Origin: Callorhinus ursinus
Taxonomy: Eukaryota; Chordata; Mammalia; Carnivora; Otariidae
Direction of reading: 5' to 3'
Assembly (NCBI RefSeq): GCF_003265705.1
Contig: NW_020312785.1
Coordinates: forward strand, 131,506,521 to 131,570,520
Length of the DNA: 64,000 nucleotides
Made by a program: the position numbers and the translations under genes. The notes beneath the pieces were generated by a model. That model saw nothing but the letters and a program-made list of their open reading frames with translations, made no database searches and was not told the origin of the DNA. This document shows positions 25,289 to 37,890 of the stretch, piece after piece (the first letter of the stretch is position 1; every line of letters starts with the position of its first letter).

Positions 25289-25481
25289 TAAAAAGATTTT
25301 ATTTATTTATTAGAGAGAGAGAGTGAGACCACAAGCAGGGGGAGCGGCAGGCAGAGGGAGAAGGAGAAGCAGGCTCTCCACTGAGCAGGGAGCATGATGT
25401 GGGTCTCGATCCCAGGATCCTGGGATCATGATCTGAGCTGAAGGCAGACGCTCAACCGACTGAGCCTCACAGGCACCCCTA
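25289..25481 (-). mobile_element. Can-SINE, minus strand (first of a serial pair)
   Basis: Complete antisense SINE bounded by 'caaaaggcatttt' at 25,276-25,288 and 25,482-25,494. The right-hand copy of the duplication is also the left flank of the next SINE. Confidence 0.93.
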
Positions 25482-25494
25482 CAAAAGGCATTTT

Positions 25495-25712
25495 ATTTAT
25501 TTATTTTTAAAGATTTTATTTGTTTATTTATTTGAGAGAGAGAGAATGAGAGAGAGAGAGAGAGAGAGAGCACATGAGAGGGGGAAGGGTCAGAGGGAGA
25601 AGCAGACTCCCCGCTGAGCAGGGAGCCTAATGCGGGACTCGATCCTGAGACTCCAGGATCATGACCTGACCCGAAAGCAGTCGCCTAACCAACTGAGCCA
25701 CCCAGGCGCCCA
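25495..25712 (-). mobile_element. Can-SINE, minus strand (second of a serial pair)
   Basis: Longer (GA)n tract than the first copy and a well-preserved head 'gccacccaggcgccc'. It ends at a third copy of 'caaaaggcatttt' (25,713-25,725), so both SINEs used the same target. Confidence 0.93.
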
Positions 25713-25959
25713 CAAAAGGCATTTTAAAATGCAAATATGAGAGATTATGATTATCAGAGGAATCACTCTAATTCTGCTCTAACTATAGATGATATAAATT
25801 CAAAAAATCGTTTGTTATCCTATGCCCTTCAACTTCTGGGAGACACAAATAGTAGAGCAGTTAAAGGGCAGACTCCAGAGTCAATTCTATATTTGGTTTC
25901 TTGTTTCTGTCATTTATGAGACTCTTTCAAACTTCGATGTGCATAGAAATGTCCTGGGA

Positions 25960-26065
25960 ATGCTGTTATGCTGCAGAGTCATATCCAGTAAATCTACGGT
26001 GGGGCCTGAGATTCCTCTGGGAGAGGATGCTGGTGCTGGTCCAGAGATCCATATGACTTCCTCCT
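25960..26065 (+). mobile_element. MER5A-like hAT DNA transposon fragment
   Basis: 'ggtggggcctgagattcctc' and 'gatgctggtgctggtccaga' match the MER5A 3' half; a better copy is at 30,690-30,887. Confidence 0.65.
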
Positions 26066-26099
26066 ATGAATGGAACACAGCCAGAGCGAAGGGATGTCA

Positions 26100-26465
26100 C
26101 TACAGAGATGAGGTTTTAAAAAGACTGTGACCTCTGTCTTGCTCACTGTCTCTTATTCTCTTTTTTCCTATGAGCCTTCATTCTAAGGAAAGCAAAGTGC
26201 TCTGTAGCTCTCAGGTGAGGCCCAAATCCTGCTGACAGCAAACATGAACAAACTTAGAAGTGGCTCCTCCCTGAGCAGAGCCTTGAGTGACTGTGGTCTC
26301 TGCCGAAACATGGATTAGAGATTTGTAGGAGATCTAAGGCAGAGGGCCCAGCTAGGACGTGCCCAGATTTTTGATCCCCCAGTAAGTGTGAGATAATGTA
26401 TGTCTGTTGTTTTAAGCCATTAAATTTTGGAGTTGTTCGTTTTGCAGAAATACATAACTAATGCA
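26100..26465 (+). mobile_element. MaLR-type (MLT1-like) LTR
   Basis: The 3' end 'gtctgttgttttaagccatt', then 'aaattttggagttgttcg' and 'gcagaaatacataactaatg', is the MaLR LTR terminus, preceded by the usual 'gtgagataatgtatg' polyadenylation area. The 5' limit is approximate. Confidence 0.65.
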
Positions 26466-26479
26466 CATGCCATCACACA

Positions 26480-27080
26480 TAGGCTACCTCTTGCACTTAT
26501 TCAGCAAACAGTTATTGACTACTAAATGCTGGGCGCTGGGAAACAATGGAGACGAAACAGATGTCACCCCAGCCTAATGTCCTGGTGGGAGAGGCCAACA
26601 TAAACATTAACTTATTTGTAATTTAGAATTTAATGGAAAAATAACTTAAAATTTTATGAGCCACATTAAGTGCCTAGGGAAAAAAAAAACTAAAGGGAAA
26701 AGGTGAGATTGGAAAATTATAACGATGATGATGGAGGCAAAGGAAATGGGAAGTCAGCTGCTGAGATGGAGAGGGAGGGGACCTCTCCAGGAAGAGATCT
26801 TTAGGCAAAGACAGGAGGGACTGGAAGCAGATGACCATGAGGAGACAGCACTGGAAAAGGAGGCCGGGTTGGGTCACAGGAGGTCTTACAGGCTATGCCA
26901 AAGAGTTATGATGTTATTCTAACTGCAGTGGAAATGCCTTTGAAGGGTTTGCGGGGGCAGGGGGGGCAACATAGTAACATGTGTACTTTAACGAGATGAA
27001 CCCTACCACCACATGAAGGATGGATCAGGTGGGGCAGGGGGGCGTGTGAGAAGACTATCAGGGGGCTGCTTTGGTTTTCC
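26480..27080 (+). mobile_element. L2-type LINE fragment
   Basis: 'cagcaaacagttattgacta', 'aatgctgggcgctgggaaac' and 'aacagatgtcaccccagcc', then 'cttacaggctatgccaaaga', follow the order of the long mammalian L2-type repeat. Non-coding and diverged. Confidence 0.65.
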
Positions 27081-27354
27081 AGCGTAAAGATGTCAGTGAC
27101 CTGCACTAGGCACCTGAAAGTGAGATGAAATGCCATGGATGTGTTTACTATACACAACACCCTTCGCCCCCTGCTGTCACACCCACCCATTCAGACCTGC
27201 AGGTATTCACGAATTATCTTAGAGATTTTCTCCTCCAGAAAACTGTCCTAGATATGCCAAACTGGGCTAAGCCACTATGGAAATCTGCCTCAGCATTTAA
27301 TAAAACTTAACAATAAGCATATAAAATATGTATATGTATTTTTTTTTATAATAG
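27081..27354. other. Spacer between L2 fragments
   Basis: Unrecognised, possibly further decayed L2. Confidence 0.35.
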
Positions 27355-27478
27355 GTACTCCTTTGTTAGATTGTCAGCTCTTGGGGGGCAGGAAGAGAAT
27401 TCTATTTTCATGTTCGACACCGTATCCCTGTGTTAGGCACATAGTAGGTATTCAACAGATATTTAGTAGACTAATTCG
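27355..27478 (+). mobile_element. L2 LINE 3' end
   Basis: 'gattgtcagctcttgggggg', 'gttaggcacatagtaggtat' and 'tcaacagatatttag' match the L2 3' terminus. Confidence 0.8.
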
Positions 27479-28473
27479 AGACATTCTATATCCCTCATTG
27501 TTTTGAGACCATGGATGGCTTCACCCTTCATATGGAAACATGCTTCTCTCCATCAGAAGATAATTTAAATATTCATCCATTGCTGAATCTTGGAGGCTCT
27601 GTGTTGATGTTTTTCTTTGGTTGTCTTTTTTTTATTTTTCAGTTTCTCTTTTTTGAAACATATATGGAATCACAACCATAAGAGTTAACAATTTTATTGA
27701 CATTCTCTTTAACCATTCATAAGCAAGCAGGACAGGGTCAAATAGCTTGAAGGCAAAACTTAAATTGAGTCAAGACATATGTATTTGTTTATTGAACCCC
27801 AGGCAGAGGGTTGTGATATGAAAAACATGTGTGAAGAGAACATTCTCTATCTCTCTCTTTCTCCCCTCCTCTGAATACCTGCCTTTCACTTCTTTTAGAT
27901 TTTCCCTTCTCCCTTTACAGGCCCCTGTAAAGAAGTTCCTGTGTCATTTACTGTCTGTGACAAAGCCACACTTTTACTGAACTAAGTCCACCCAGAGTAG
28001 GGTTATCAAGGCACCAAACTCATAAGAAAATTGGCAGAAACTTGGCATCACACTTCTGAATGGTCACTAACTCTTAATTTAGATTCCAGAGGATATTGAC
28101 TGGGTTATACTGGTGAATTTGTAGTGTACCTCATGTCAGCCAGAGTTGAATAGTCTTACATTAGTTACTTGGATTTCTCATGTGAGAGTATAATATTGCT
28201 TACAAACTTCCATTGTGATAAAAAAGTTATTAAAGTAAGAATTTACCAAAAATTTAGAGAAAGTTGAAATGGACAGTCCACTGACGGTTCTGAATGTGGC
28301 AGCAGGAGTCCTGGGGAAAAAAAAGTTCTCTTAAGTGCTTCATGTTGGATGACGTTAACATTTTCACAAAACTCTACAGTATAGAAGTTTTTGATATTGA
28401 ACTGTGTATTGTACATAGTTCTAACACTGGTACTGACCACCAGTACTTCCATAATGGTAGATTGTGCACTCAG
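27479..28473. other. Intergenic sequence, nothing recognised
   Basis: No gene or nameable repeat was seen. Confidence 0.4.
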
Positions 28474-28527
28474 ACTTCTAAGCATTAAACATAAGTAACT
28501 TCTAAGCATTAAACATAAATAACTTCT
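28474..28527. repeat. 24-bp tandem duplication
   Basis: The unit 'acttctaagcattaaacata' plus 'agta/aata' occurs 2.25 times with one mismatch. Confidence 0.93.
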
Positions 28528-28579
28528 AGTATGCTTATTTCCAATTCCAATTTGTTTTGCTGGCTTTAGTTTATCTTTT

Positions 28580-28769
28580 TTTTTAAGATTTTATTTATTT
28601 ATTTTAGAGAGAGAGCATGCGAGTGAGAGCACAAACAGGGAGAGGGGCAGAGGGACAAGCAGACTCCCTGCTGAGCAGGGAGCCTGATGCGGGTATTAAT
28701 CCCAGGACCCTGGGATCATGGCCTGAGCTGAAGTTAGACACTTAACCGACTGAGCCACCCAGGCGCCCC
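28580..28769 (-). mobile_element. Can-SINE, minus strand
   Basis: Complete antisense element with perfect 13-bp target duplications 'tagtttatctttt' at 28,567-28,579 and 28,770-28,782. Confidence 0.95.
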
Positions 28770-28782
28770 TAGTTTATCTTTT

Positions 28783-30090
28783 GACTATGCCACTCCTCTA
28801 TATTAAAAATTATCAGTTTTATTAAAAAATACATAGTCAACTTGTGTGGACATGTCAACAGCAACAACAAAAAGGTGGAATGACTCAGGAAAATTTAGAC
28901 ATTTCCATTTTCCCATTTATATCCCATTTGGAATAGCCAAAGGGTCTAACTTATAATTTTCCAAAATAAAACATTTGGACAGAGGCCAATGCCTTTCATT
29001 GGTCAGATAATTTTTTTATTTTGTTCTTCATTATTAATCCATGAAAAGAAATATGTGAAACACAATTGAAAATATATCACATTGAATTTTGCTCTTATCA
29101 GTTATTAATAGCAAAGTAGCCGAGTGGGGGAAGAGACAGCAAGCAAGACTAGAGGCACAGATATATTTTCAAGATATTTTTAAGGCTAATGTAAAAAGAT
29201 GTAGGACATATTTTGGTCATTTGCTTTCAAGGAGTCATAAAGATTCATAAGCCCTTCAAGAAGGATTTTTTGATTGTGGTCTGCAGGCAGGGAACCTATA
29301 ACATGTCTCTCCCTGTTCTATACACCTGAAGACTTTAGGGGCAAGTTCACCTCCCAAGTATGAGATACAGGCCAAGAAATTTGCTTGGAATTGCTGGCCA
29401 TGAGACCAATTTCTAGGACATCTGGAAGTATAATCATTTCACTCTAGCTTTGTTCTGTTCTCAAGTTAACTGCATTTCATTCACCATTAAACTTTCTCTC
29501 AAATCCTTGGAGGAAAGCAGTTTAATAAACTCATCCATAGGAAGTTGCTTATGAGTGAAACAAGAACAGTAAATATCATTTGCTGAGTCTGAACAATGGT
29601 CCATAAGGTAAAACTGATTATCACAGTTTAATTTTAAGCTTCAGCTAAAGAAACCGGAACTTAGAAAGCCTTTATAACATGTTCAAAATTATAGTTAGTA
29701 AATGGGAACCTTAGAATGTGAAACCAAATCATGTGACTCTGAAAGCCATGTTTACCTGACTACCATTCTAAGGTATTTTCGGGAGAAAGAAACCATTTGA
29801 GGCATGAACAGTTAAGCAGAGATTATCTCTAATGATAACATTCCAGACATTGTGGTAGATGGATGTGGAAAGATTTGCTGAGAAGTGATAGCTTGAGAGT
29901 CTTTAAAATCACAATATAAAGACAATTGTTGTCCTTTTAATTGTGATTTTCGAAACATACAATGGAAGAGAGGAACCGAGTTCAGCAACTTTGGGCTCTG
30001 TTTCCCATGTCATTCTCCCCTTATCACCATTGCCTAAAAGCTGCAGTTGATTCTGGACCAGTAATCAGTTTTCTTTTGCTCAATTACATA
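28783..30090. other. Intergenic sequence, nothing recognised
   Basis: AT-rich single-copy-looking DNA. Confidence 0.4.
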
Positions 30091-30102
30091 TACATATTTT
30101 AA

Positions 30103-30279
30103 TTAATTAATTAAGTAATTTAGAGACAGAGAGCGTGCAAGTGGGGGGAGGAGCAGAGGGAGAAGGGACAAGCAGACTCCTTGATGAGCGTGGAGCCTGA
30201 CACAGGCTTGATCTCACAACCCTGAGATCATGACCTGAGCAGAAGTCAAGAGTTATTGCTCAACTGACTGAGCCACCTG
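30103..30279 (-). mobile_element. Older Can-SINE, minus strand
   Basis: Diverged antisense SINE with an (ATTA)n-like tail, 'gacctgagcagaagtcaag' and a head truncated after 'gactgagccacct'. The flanks 'tacatattttaa' and 'tgtatattttaa' are an imperfect target duplication. Confidence 0.85.
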
Positions 30280-30689
30280 TATATTTTAAATTGAACTAGT
30301 TGTCAAGATTGTCAAGATTTTAAAATACGTTCATTATACATAAAAATTATTATTTCCAATTTATTTTAAAAATTGGGAAACCTGGAAATACTGAGCTTGC
30401 ATTTCCTCATGTCAACAAGAAGCCAGAACTGAAAAATGACCAGGTCCTATGGATGGGGCCTATTTTCTTTCCAGTTTCTCACCATCCTTGCCCAGCCTGC
30501 TACCCTCATTCATACTACATGTCTTGCAGGGCTTCTGAGTGCAACCTGCATAGGTCTCTGCAGCTGCTCAGCTGCTATAGGCATTTGGGACCCCTGATCT
30601 TTCCACTCCTGCTATATAGCTAATGCAAGTTACGTCTGTAGGCAGGCAGAGACTTGTCTCAAAGCACAGTTCTGTATTTCAGTGATCAT

Positions 30690-30887
30690 TTACTGAATGC
30701 TTAGAGTATGCCTCAAAATCACCTGGAGGGCTTGTTAAAACACAGATTGCTGGGCCCCAGCTCCAGGGCTTCTCACGCAGTAGGTCTGGGGAGAGCCCAG
30801 GACTTTGTATATCCAATGCAGTCCCAGGGAATGCTGGTACTGCTGATCCAGGGACCATACTTTGTGAACAGTGCTTTAGGGAAAGTG
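30690..30887 (+). mobile_element. MER5A hAT DNA transposon
   Basis: Nearly complete: 'aatcacctggagggcttgtt', 'aaaacacagattgctgggcc', 'cagtaggtctggggagagcc' and 'gatccagggaccatactttg' in MER5A order. Non-autonomous, no transposase. Confidence 0.88.
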
Positions 30888-31527
30888 TTTTTATGGTCGT
30901 CGACTGGATCATGGTAAAAACAAATACTCTGTCTTCTATCACCTTTTGTTCTTTCCTGTGTAACTTGCTTCCTCATTTTTTTTTTTTCTAAAAGTTATGT
31001 GTTTTATTTTCACCAAAATAAAACCTTTCTTTTTGTTTTATTTTCCTGGAATTTCCTCCATGCTTCAAGATCTTCCAGCTAGCTTAAGAATTAAATGTTT
31101 ATTAGACAGGGTCACCAGTCATCCACCTGGAATGACTTAAAGACAGGAAGGTAGTCTTGATGACATGTAGACTTCCTTCCTGCCTGAACTTTTTAGTATA
31201 TTTCTTCTTTTATGATATCTTTTCATGTTCTGCATCATGGTGACCATAAACTCGTGGCTGCAGTCCAGATGACCCTACACTACTGCCAAACCCAGCCAAA
31301 TTTAAAAACTAGGAGCTTTTCCATTTCTAACAGATAACAGTCCAAATCCATATCTTCTGCTAATCTATTTATACTACACAGATGGCTGGAATCATCCAGA
31401 AGAATCACACTTTGAAATCTGGAGAAAGTGAATATACAGCAAGAAAAAAAATAGTTCGGTTTTTTTTTCTCCTGGCCATTTTCCACTGTGTGTATTTTCT
31501 TCATATACATATATATATTGCTTTTTG
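30888..31527. other. Intergenic sequence, nothing recognised
   Basis: Contains a T-run at about 30,977-30,989. No gene was seen. Confidence 0.4.
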
Positions 31528-32040
31528 TAGGGGGCCAAAAACAGGCCACCCCAAAACATGCCAGTTTGGTATATCTATTATTTTAAATAAAAGTTACTTC
31601 AAAAACAGCCAGCGCAAAAATATACTCTGACCTCTCTGTGTCTCCAAAAAGCAGGAAATAAATCTCCCATGTGAACAGTACCATCCCTGTACCAGGAGGT
31701 AAAGTGACATTCTTATCACTAGAGATGGGAAATTCAGAGCCAAGAAGGCTGCATAGACAACCCTTGTTACTTTTATCAATTCACAATCCCAGCCCAAGTT
31801 CTCTTTAGAATTCCTTACTGACTAAAGTTCCTGAACATAAGTTTTCTTTGTCCTGTCAGTTTCTCAACATGTTTATTATCTCTATATAAAAAGTATAAAA
31901 ACTGTCTGCTTTGGCTATTTCTTAGGTCTCAATTTCATTATTGGGCCTCCATGCATACATAATTAAACTTTTTTTCCCCTCCTACTGATCTCTCTCATGC
32001 CAATGTCATTCTTAGATCAGCTGGAAGAATTTTGAGAGGT
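31528..32040 (+). mobile_element. Probable solo LTR of a class I endogenous retrovirus
   Basis: A roughly 510-bp block starts 'tgtagggggccaaaaacagg'. It contains a TATA-like 'tataaaaagtataaaaactg' (about 31,885) and, 70-100 bp later, 'attattgggcctccatgcat' with a degenerate polyadenylation area 'aattaaac', the usual U3-R-U5 layout. No primer-binding site, gag, pol or env sequence follows, so it is a solo LTR or terminal fragment. The family was not identified. Confidence 0.55.
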
Positions 32041-35019
32041 AGATAAAAATTCCCCCCCCCAACAATACTTTTGCTCAATGTGTAGCTCATTTCCCAAACC
32101 TCTCTTTAAATAAATTGCTGTATATGCCATGTGCCTTCAAATCTCTCTTTCAGCTCAAATAAAGGGTGGCAAGATAGTAGGACTGCGAGGCATTGAGGAA
32201 AGGTAAGCCTGATGGGCCGTGGCTTCCAGCTTGAGCAATAAGCAGTGACAGATTTCTGTGTAACCAGAATCATGAGTGTCAATTTCCTGTATCCTACTTC
32301 GCACAAAGACTGTAAACACTTCTTTCCTGCAATGACCTTTCAGGCCTTCACTACATTTAATAGGTGATAGGAGAAGGAGAAGAAGAAGAAGGAGGAGGAG
32401 GAGGGGGAGGAGAGGGGTAGGAAATGAGAACCATGGAGGCATATTCGTTAAGGGCTTCATTTAGCAGGAATACTTAATGAAATGAAGATGTCCAATGACC
32501 AATATGAGGAAAGTGTGCCAACACTAGGATTTTCTGAGGTAGCAGATATTTTTGATCAACAATATGCCTTTAGTTACAGCTATGTATAAGGCACAGCAGG
32601 GCCCCAAATCTAGAAAAGATGGGAAGCAAAGTGTAAGTATACATTAAATAAACAGAAACATGAAATAGTGGGTGATGTTATTTATTAAGCACCAACCTTG
32701 TACCAGGTTCCATTTAAATCATAAAATTATAGTCCATCAAAGTAACTTTGATTTCTATTTAATTATAAAGGCATACATTCTTGTAAGAAAACCCATTATG
32801 TAACCATGAAATTTTATGAAGCAGAGAATTTGGGTTTTGATGGTTCATTTTGAAAAATAATTCTGAGTACAAAAATATCCCTATAAATAGAGGGTTCAGT
32901 TTATTGCATTTCAATTTTTATTTATAGATCATTAGCTATTTAACTAAGAGGTGGCATAAGACAGAGACTTGAAGCTAAAATCATTAGGATTTCAAAATGA
33001 AGATAAAGAATGTCAGAAATCATAGAGTAAGTTTCTGATGACTCATGATTTAGCTTACAAAGACTGATTAGTGCACAGCTTTTCAGATATATCTTACCAT
33101 GGTGTAAGGCAAAGTATAACTAAAATTTGAAATTAAGAAACCATTTAATGTTTTACTTAACAGTGGGCAATAGAGGAATAAAGCTTTTCTATAAGTTTTC
33201 TGTCCAAGTGCTGTTCCATCACTTGCTAAGCATAGGATCTACTTTTAGTAATATGTACTTATATTTCAGGACATCATTAGCTGCATTTTGCTTATGTTAG
33301 AAAAAGGATCAGAATGCCTGCTCTTTCTTTCTCACTGTCTTTGTTTGAAAAAAGAACAAGATACATTAAGGAGTTGGTGTCAAGATAGGGAAAAAGTCTT
33401 CTAATGTGAACTGAATGGTCTTGGTAATGGTTTTCTCTTAAGTTTCCAATAAGAAGAATTTAGGGGCAGGAGCAGGGTGACAGGACAAGTGATTTCTACT
33501 TAAAAGCTTCTTTCTTCCCTGTCATACAGTGAAGCAATTACTGAAGAAAATGCTGGAATGATCGTAAGGATCATCCAAATCTCCAGTCTTCTTTTAAGTC
33601 ATCACCCAGTTATAATGGTTCTCCCAAGGTGGAAATGTGGACATATGAAAATGGAAAGGAACAAAATGAACTGGTGACCCATCCACATCTGGTTCTGAGT
33701 TAGCAAAACTACTTCAAAACCACTTCTCTTCTCACTGGAAGATGTTTCTTTGTCGTCGTCGTCGTCTTCTTCTTCTTCTTTTTCTTTTCTCTCTCTTTCT
33801 CAACAAAACTCTGTGAGGAAATGAAATGATTCCTTAAGAACCCATTCTTGTCTCTCCACTTTTGGTCATTAATATAGTTAGTGCTGTGATGAGCCCAAAG
33901 GCACAAAGTGCAAAGTGTTCCACAAGATGTAACAAATGAATCTTCTTTCAAGATACCAGGAACCTCTGTGTGTGTGTGAAAAGCGGTTTTTTAAAGAGTA
34001 TCCAAGTGGTCTTTGTTTTTCTAATATGGGTGTGTGCTCCATTAAATTTAGCAATGTCTTATGAAGAGGTATTAATCGCTATAGATCAAGTCCTTTACTT
34101 TATCTAAAAATGGAGCAGTCGGAAGCATCTCATACCTTTTATTCTATAGTCTCATGACTACCAACTATCTCTATATATCAGTCCCAATCTACTTAGATAA
34201 AAGACAGTTTATAATATATTTGATTTTCTGACGTGCTCCTCTCACTCTAAACCATAGATGTAAGAACAAAGCATGATTTTTGCATCATTCCTAATGTGCA
34301 TCTTGATCTCATTGGAAAGAGTCAAGTCTGTGTTTTAACAGGTTGACCCTCTCCTGCTAAGAACTGGTAGCAAATTCTTAAATATAATTCTTCATATTTA
34401 TTTTAGTTTTGCTCACTGATTTTAACTGAAACACGTGGCACATCCTGGAATACTTATAATGAGCTAAAATAGTTTCTAAAATGATGCCTCAGGTGACTTT
34501 GAATGTACCTTCCAGTTGTGGTTATTAACCTGTAGCATGAGCTCCTTACCTAAGTGAAGTTTAAGCCTCCATAATCCCTCACTCATTTTGTTCCCGAAGT
34601 GTAAGGTATTTCTATAGACAGTAATTAGACTATATTTTCTGGAAATGAAGTCTTATAGGAGAGATGTGAATAACCCATTATGGGTGAATATGCTTTTCTC
34701 CTGGCTCTCTCCTTTCTGTGGGTTCTTGCTACATGCTATGCATGAACATTGTCTCCCTTCATTTTGGAGTGATGATACTTGAGATGGGGTTAGGGCTTTT
34801 GTTGTAAGGAGGGAGAACAAATCTCAGCTTAATTTTGTTCTAAACTTCTACGTTTAACCTACTTAGGAAAACAAATCTGTAAGAGAAGAGAACTTAAGCA
34901 CTAGTCAACAAGGAAATACAGTTTACCTCTTTAATTAAAAAAAAAATTCTGTGTTCTTATCTCAGTGAGCTATCTCTGTGGAAAAGTAATTAGCTAAATG
35001 TACATTTTGGGATGTACTA
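32041..35019. other. Intergenic sequence with purine and pyrimidine tracts
   Basis: Contains a purine tract (GAA/GGA)n at 32,367-32,418 and a pyrimidine tract at 33,750-33,800 (gtc repeats, then ttc repeats, then CT). No gene was recognised; AT-rich elsewhere. Confidence 0.5.
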
Positions 35020-35521
35020 TATTCTGGCAGAATAATGACCTCCTAAAGATATCCTTGAGTGTACCTAGTCATCAGAAACTGTGAATGTGTTATGCTACAT
35101 GCCAAAGGGGGATTAAGGTTGCAGATTGAATTAAGGTTGCTAACCAAATGGCCTTAAAATAAGGAGATTATCTCGGATTATCTAGGTGGGCCCACTGTAA
35201 TCATAAGCATCTTTTGATGAAGAAAAGAGTGGCAGACGAGATGGCAGTGTGAAAAGACCTGACTGACCATTGCTGGCTTCAAAGGTGGAAGGGGCTACAA
35301 GGCAAGGAATGCAGGCAGCTTCTAGAAGTTAGAAAAGGTGAGAAAATAGATTCTCCTCTAGAGTCTCCAGAGACGAAGACAGCTCTGCCAACTTCTTGGT
35401 TTTCGCCCAGTGAGACCCATGTTGGATTTCTGACCTAACATTGTAAGATAATACATCTGTGTTGTTTTGAGCCGTTAAATTGATGATAATCTGTTACAAG
35501 AGCAACAGGAAACCAACACAA
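35020..35521 (+). mobile_element. MaLR-type (MLT1-like) LTR, plus strand
   Basis: Starts near 'ggcagaataatgacctccta', carries 'ttatctaggtgggcccactg' and ends 'tgtgttgttttgagccgtta', then 'ggaaaccaacaca'. This is the MaLR LTR terminus in sense orientation; the antisense counterpart is at 49,180-49,642. Confidence 0.75.
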
Positions 35522-36814
35522 CTATGAAGTACCATCTTAATGGAACCCCCAACCCAAACTCTATTCCAACATTCATCAGGGTCTAGTAGCCCATTTTGAG
35601 ATGATGTGCACCAGTTGCCTATGATTCTAATGTCCATCTTTCTTTTGTCTACCTTATTTTCTCTTAGTTGCTTCATTTTCTTTGAGTTTTTACTTTGGTA
35701 AAATGACTCAATATGAGAGCTAAGAAAGTAAAATTGTAACAATGTAGAGAATTTCATCATAAACGAAATAGTCATGATCCAGATTGGGTTGGGTGTGTGT
35801 GTGTGTGTGCGCACTCAGAATTTTATCAACTTGAATTATATAACAAAAATTTGTGAAAAAAAGCATCATACTTTTTTAAAAAATGATTACTTTCAAACAA
35901 GATATGGAAACATAAAATGAACTATGTTTAAAAAAGACAATGAATGAAAAAGTTCTATTTCTCTAATAATTAGTTCAGATCAACCAACTGTGGTTCATAT
36001 GATGGCCTTCTGGAAAGAACAACCAGATTTTTGGGTCTTTTCCAAAAATTGTTGGCCAATAACCTTGAATGTATAACCTCATTTGATATAGTACTCAAAG
36101 ATGGTAATAATGTTCCCTTTGTTTGATCAGTAAGTATTTTACCCCAGGAAGGCATGAACTTAAGTAGGTCAATGATTAAGAAACGAATATAATATCAATA
36201 CTTTTACAAAAATTGCATTTACACAGTGTGCTTGCTTGAAAGTTTTATAATTATTGTCCTGCTTGGGGTATGCTTCGTCTATTTAGAAGTTTCTTTTACA
36301 CTTAAGATAATGACTTAGTACATTTATAAATTTGATATATTAGATTTATTTGAATTTCTTAAATGCTTATATTTTGCTTATTAAAGTCATAAGTTTTTCC
36401 TTTCAGATATTTGAAATGCTCGCGAGAATAGGGTATATTAAGCTATAAACATAGTTTGAGATATTTAAGGAAATCTCTGAACTACATGTGTAAATGGGGT
36501 TTATTGCTCCTAAACAAGACTTCTTAAGATCTAAATTCTTTAAACTTACAAATAAATTGATCATTAATAAAATATAAGTGGAAGTGTAATATTTCTTACA
36601 TAAAATTGCTAGATTTTTAAGCTGACACTTAAGACTAAAGGAGAACTGGGTTTGAAATGTATTATATTAACAGATTAATAAAATATTAAAGAGAACTAAT
36701 CACAAATAGATATCTGTGCTCTTTACCACTCCTCCCAGCAATTAAAAACCTTTGCTGACAATTCATAGAGGAGATTCAAAGGGAGAAAGACATTTTGATG
36801 AAAATCAAATATAC
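35522..36814. other. Intergenic sequence, short GT run
   Basis: A (GT)n run lies at about 35,791-35,811. The minus-strand frame across it is an artefact. Otherwise unrecognised AT-rich DNA. Confidence 0.45.
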
Positions 36815-36935
36815 AAGATTTATTCAGCACACTTATTGAATGCTTATGTGTTAGGCACTGTGCTAGGTGCTAATATGAAGGGCTTAGAACAATGCTTGAC
36901 ATGCAGATATGCTCAGTAAGTATTGGCTATTATTA
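36815..36935 (+). mobile_element. MIR/L2 3'-end fragment
   Basis: 'ggcttagaacaatgcttgac', 'atgcagatatgctcagtaag' and 'tattggctattattat' match the MIR 3' end; 'ttaggcactgtgctaggtgc' precedes. Confidence 0.7.
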
Positions 36936-36990
36936 TGCATAGAAGCCATCTTTGTGCACCCCACCCCCGCTGCCATACCTTAGCATACTA

Positions 36991-36991
<1 letters not shown>

Positions 36992-37020
<29 letters not shown>
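36992..37020. repeat. (TG)n microsatellite
   Basis: About 14 uninterrupted TG units. Confidence 0.97.
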
Positions 37021-37022
<2 letters not shown>

Positions 37023-37377
37023 TTAGATGTATATATGTCTCTCCGTGTCTATGCCTATCTCTTTCTATCGCCAAGAAGAGAAGGAAAAGAGAATATGAAA
37101 ACTAGTAGAGATTTAAGGTGCTCCTTTGTTAATTTGTAATAGACACATGCATGTGTGCACACACACAAACACATATGTAAATCTGGTGTGAACCTCAAAA
37201 CACTCAGTTTGCGACCAATCCTTTGGAGTGAAATCTGAAAACAAATCCCTGAGATCAGAGTGTAAGAATTGGAAGGGGCAGCTACTTTGCCTTAGTCTGC
37301 CAAACTTTTTGATAGATAAGAAAATGGAGGTCCTGGGAGATGACATGACTTGCTCAACACCCATATTGAAGACAAAC

Positions 37378-37890
37378 AAAACCAGACACTAGTTAATTGG
37401 GAAAGGACAGATTTTAATTGGTAATAACTATTGCAATAGGGAGGAAATCCACCATGAACTGAACTCAGCCTCCATTTGTTCAGCCTTGACTGGGTGCTTT
37501 AAAGGGAGAATGAGAAAGTGGGAAGGGCCAAGTTGGGGGGCACAGTAGAGTCTGTGAAGTGAGATATTACAGAGGGTTAATCAGTATTAATGTGATTAGG
37601 TCAGCTGCCTGCTAGCCATCAATGATCCAAATTAGGATTCTATCCTCCCACAGAGACATCCTCAGGTTTTGGCTGAAACAGACAGTAGGTTTGTTTTGGC
37701 AGCCTTGAGTGTTTCTCAGGTAAGCACTCTAAGGGGGGATATGGCCATCTTAGGGATGTGGCCTTGAACTGTTAGAAACTAGGCTGGGGTTTTGTTCAAG
37801 TCATTACAGGCCAAAGTTGAGGCCTAGTGGAGAAGAGAGCCCAGAGGAGATTGGCTAGGGTTAATGAGAGAATCTTTGTCACCCCTCAGT
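37378..37890 (-). mobile_element. LTR-like repeat, sister of 22.9-24.1 kb
   Basis: Uninterrupted copy of the same repeat as 22,860-24,130 (shared 'ccaccatgaactgaactcag', 'ggttttggctgaaacagaca', 'ggccttgaactgttagaaac'). It ends near 'gtcacccctcag'. Homology between the two copies is visible directly in the window; the family name is unknown. Confidence 0.55.
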
